From Leptodactylus fallax (taxonomy: Eukaryota; Chordata; Amphibia; Anura; Leptodactylidae), in the NCBI GenBank assembly GCA_947044405.1, contig CAMRHE010000012.1, positions 9,606,001 through 9,670,000 of the forward strand: DNA of 64,000 nucleotides, written 5' to 3'. Shown one piece after another: positions 59,491 through 64,000 of the stretch. Position 1 is the first letter of the stretch; each line of letters starts with the position of its first letter. The notes beneath the pieces are model-generated. The model saw only the letters and a program-made list of their open reading frames with translations, ran no database searches and was not told the origin of the DNA. The translations under genes and the position numbers were made by a program.

Positions 59491-60237
59491 AGGAGGTAGC
59501 TATTCTAGACGCCAGTGTTTGACCCTTTAACAGGCCTTGCAAAATGACTTAAAATATATGCCAAACAAGAGTCCTCCACACAAGAAAAGGATGGTCATCA
59601 GCAGTAGATTGTAAGTTTCTTGTTACCATCATTTTATATCACTTTTTATATTTGTATGGTGTTGGGAAGATCAGCACAGCGTACAGTACACACACACATA
59701 TTTTGGTAAGAGTGACACATCATTTCCTATTGTAGCACATGTAAGGCATCTTATGGCATCATGTGCACTGGTTAGTATTGTCTTTGAGCACTGAAGTCTG
59801 GGTTTCAAATCTGACTAATATTAACATCTGCATGTAGTTTGTATATTCTACTTGTGTTTTCTTGGCTCCAGGTTCTCTGGTGTTCTCCTATACTACAAAA
59901 ACATATAGATAGAGAATTTATAGCGCAAGACCGTTCTGGGGACAGTAAGTGATGACACTGTTTACGTGTCATCACTACTAGCACTGTTTAATCCCTTTGT
60001 GACATGTCGTGGATATGACACTTGCTCAGTAGCCAAGTGGTCTTATACACCAGGGACCCGGCAGTAGTTCCCATGATCGTACAAGTCTCTGACGACAGGC
60101 ATTTAACTATGGAATCTGAGTGTCTACTTTCACTTTTTAAGTTAAGTAACAGATCGGCTATGCTGTGGGGAGATTGTGGGATCCGCTCTGTTACCACTGT
60201 AAAATGTATTGAGGTTCTAGTTTAATATATTGGACTT
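59491..60237. other. non-coding, fragment of GACATGTCG repeat
   Basis: TAATCCCTTTGTGACATGTC (59990-60009) and the region to about 60110 resemble a dispersed frog repeat end. No complete element. The rest is unrecognised. Confidence 0.35.
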
Positions 60238-60241
60238 TTAA

Positions 60242-60482
60242 AGGGAGTCTGTCACCAGAACCCAGCATATCAACCCTGCCCTTTAGATAGATAGGTTAGG
60301 GTCACCTGAATAAAACATTTTCCTCAGTGTCTCAGTTGCCAAGTTGCCTCATTGCTCCAAAGAGTTCATTTGCATATTGATAGAAACAACGATATCTCAC
60401 CAATGGACGCACTGATTTACAAAAGGAAAACACTGTTTGATTCTGGTGACTAACTTATTTATTTGTAGGTGACTTACCCCCT
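60242..60482. mobile_element. TTAA MITE
   Basis: Left AGGGAGTCTGTCACCAG and right GGTGACTTACCCCCT are inverse ends. TTAA is duplicated at 60238-60241 and 60483-60486. Length 241 bp. Confidence 0.82.
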
Positions 60483-60570
60483 TTAAAAGGGAATGTATCA
60501 CCATTTTATTTATTTTTTTTAAAGAAAGTGGGCAGAGCAGGGTGATCAACAAAGCAGGTCAGTGAGGGGA

Positions 60571-60790
60571 TGCCTCAGGTTGACAAATTTATTATAACTT
60601 ATGCCAGAAAACTGGCATGACTTGTATAGGGAATGTATGCCAGTTCTTGATTACCATAGATTTCCATTCTGGCACACGGGAGTGTGCCTGAATTAGGCTA
60701 CAGCCTCTTAATAATTCTAGCATAGTTCGCGCCAGCAAGGGCATGGATTAAGATTGGTATTCAGAATGCCAGTCTTCATAAATTTAGCCC
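60571..60790. repeat. palindromic 'aaatttat' MITE
   Basis: ACAAATTTATTATAACTTAT on the left and AGTCTTCATAAATTTAGCCC on the right are inverse-like. TGCCAGAAAACTGGCA makes a local hairpin. Relative of 8480, 11925 and 12634. Confidence 0.55.
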
Positions 60791-60994
60791 AATTATTTAC
60801 AGTGATCGCCAAATGGCATAATTGGTATTTGAATTACAGGGCTGGCTCCATGCCAAAATATTGTTTTTGGTTCTGACAGCTGCAATGCTAAAGTTGGTAT
60901 CAATAGTGAACTCAAAATTGCTATTGTGACAACTATAGTATTGGCACCTAAGAACATGCCACAGAGTCACGATGTGACCAATGATGTGCATGTA

Positions 60995-61787
60995 CACACG
61001 TGGACAAAATTGTTGGTACCCCTCGTTTAATGAAAGAAAAACCCACAATGGTCACAGAAATAACTTGAATCTGACAAAACTGGAATTTGCCAAACTACAT
61101 GTTGACAAGCCACAAAGCTTCTGGGAGAATGTCCTATGGACAGATGAGACAAAAATTGAAATTTTTGGCAAGGCAAATCAGCTCTATGTTCACAGACAGA
61201 AAAATGAAGCATATCTTGAAAAGAACACTGTCCCTACTGTGAAACATGGAGGAGGCTCTGTTATGTTCTAGGGGCTGCTTTACTGCATCTGGCACAGGGT
61301 GTCTTGAATCTGTGCAGGGTACAATGAAATCTCAAGATTATCAAGGGATTCTAGAGAGAAATGTGCTGCCGAGTGTCAGAAAGCTTGGTCTCATTCGCAG
61401 GTCATGGGTGTTGCAACAGGATAATGACCCAAAACACACAGCTAAAAACACCCAAGAATGGCTAAGAGGAAAACATATTCTGAAGTGGCCTTCTATGAGC
61501 CCTGACCTAAATCCTATTGAGCATCTTTGGAACGAGCTGAAACATGCTGTCTGGAAAAGGCACCCTTCAAACCCGAGACAACTGGAGCAGTTTGCTCATG
61601 AGGAGTGGGCCAAAATACCTGTTGAGAGGTGCAGTAGTCTCATTGACAGTTACAGGAATCGTTTGATTGCAGTGATTGCCTCAAAAGGTTGTGCAACAAA
61701 ATATTAAGTTAAGCGTACCATCATTTCTGTCCAGGCCTGTTTCATGAGTTTTCTTTTTTTAAAAATTCTGTTGAAGCATGGTTGAAA

Positions 61788-61789
<2 letters not shown>
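60995..61789 (+). mobile_element. Tc1 element (3514 family), 3' end lost in fusion
   Basis: Starts CACACGTGGACAAAATTG after TA (60993-60994). It has about 85 bp of left TIR and then the catalytic half of the transposase; N-terminal coding is deleted. The 3' part of about 137 bp, including the right TIR, is missing: at about 61789 sequence switches to another Tc1 family. Confidence 0.93.
61080..61707 (+). pseudogene. Tc1 transposase catalytic half, frameshifted
   Basis: Codes for the catalytic domain of the 3514 family: [52 protein letters not shown] and SPDLNPIEHLW. One extra base near 61270 (TTCTAGGGG where the related copy has TTCTGGGG) shifts the frame and creates TAG. A 6-base deletion removes two residues between D and E (32 instead of 34), although E is present. 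N-terminal DNA-binding part missing. Inactive. Confidence 0.9.
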
Positions 61790-63355
<1,566 letters not shown>

Positions 63356-63357
63356 TA

Positions 63358-64000
63358 TAGTCCTTTGTGTCTGCTTCCATGCATTTCAGCTTGTGTATTG
63401 CTGATGAATTCACAGGGCATTCTTTCTATTCATTTTATAGGATGACTCCTGCTTGTGAAGGAACAAACTGAAGTGACAATAGTATATTAGGAATTTACTG
63501 TTAATGCAAATGCAGGACCACTATATATTCCTCATGTTCAAAGGATTTACTGCAATTTGAAATATCAATATCACATACTTGAGGTCATGTTATAATAGAA
63601 AAAGCACTTCCATTGCACTAAATGTGAATCTCATCCACTAACATTGGAAATTTAATGACAACACAATGGGGGGAATTCATCACAACTTTTCCATATAGTC
63701 ATAATATCAATTGACCCAACTATATTCTGTCTAGACAAAAAGTACAGACTGTTGAAGACAATCCACCATTATGAAGAAGAGATTTCTACTTAATTGACTC
63801 ATAAATTCCATTGTGACACTTCAGTGACTAATTAAAGAGATAGTAATGAAGGGCAATATTGCAACACAGCCATCAAGGCTGGAGGAAAGTCAATTAAGTT
63901 CACTTTCACTTTCCACCCCCCCCCCCCCCCACATTCCATTGATGTATAGGAAGGTTAATACACCATACCATAGCTCCTGCCAAGATCTAGTATGACAAGT
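63358..64000. other. non-coding, apparently unique; C-tract
   Basis: No exon or element recognised to the window edge. A run of about 14 C lies at 63918-63931. Confidence 0.35.

Overview
This is vertebrate nuclear DNA, most likely from an anuran amphibian. It has a single spliced coding exon in 64 kb, no prokaryotic gene structure, and dense Tc1/mariner, hAT, TTAA-target MITE and LINE (L2/CR1-like and L1/Tx1-like) repeats of the kinds I associate with frog genomes. The frog assignment rests on recollection of repeat families and is an inference; vertebrate is safe.

The only host coding sequence I can support is a 165-bp exon on the minus strand (31680-31844). It encodes part of the second AAA+ ATPase module of AFG2A (SPATA5). 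It has an AG acceptor, a GT donor, and phase 0 at both ends. I found no neighbouring AFG2A exon by eye, so much of the window is probably very long AFG2A introns on both sides. Everything else is repeat or apparently unique intron.

Layout. 181-425: minisatellite. 2298-2685: palindromic MITE. 3291-7142: old minus-strand Tc1 element holding a deleted Tc1 element (3514-4453) and an L2-like LINE (about 5249-6812). 7981-8388: Tigger/pogo-like MITE. 14040-16374: long TAACCCC-ended repeat containing a hAT element (14122-15629), which contains a TTAA MITE (15341-15552). 17388-21350: run of MITEs. 27599-29105: L2-like LINE split by a Tc1 MITE (27687-28547) that is itself split by a TTAA MITE (27758-28331). 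31680-31844: AFG2A exon. 32587-34395: MITE split by an L1/Tx1-like LINE 3' end. 35168-36770: full-length Tc1 element inside a TA/CA microsatellite. 38394-38706: retroposed repeat with 14-bp target duplication. 40203-41820: nearly intact Tc1-like transposon. 42822-43842: about 1-kb TIR element. 45112-46453: inverted repeat with a hAT element in its loop. 47666-56742: scattered MITEs. 58483-58966: head-to-head palindrome of the 38394 repeat with its own target duplication. 59128-60482: two TTAA MITEs. 60995-63355: two different Tc1 families fused end to end.

The genes do not form a pathway. The transposases and reverse transcriptases are self-mobilising parasites, nearly all disabled. The best preserved is the 350-codon transposase at 40605-41657, with one in-frame stop and all three catalytic acidic residues. 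I see no new defence or metabolic system. The noteworthy material is the repeat biology: several two- and three-layer nests that give relative ages, a DD38E-spaced transposase, a fused Tc1 chimera, and a palindromic retroposed repeat of unresolved class.
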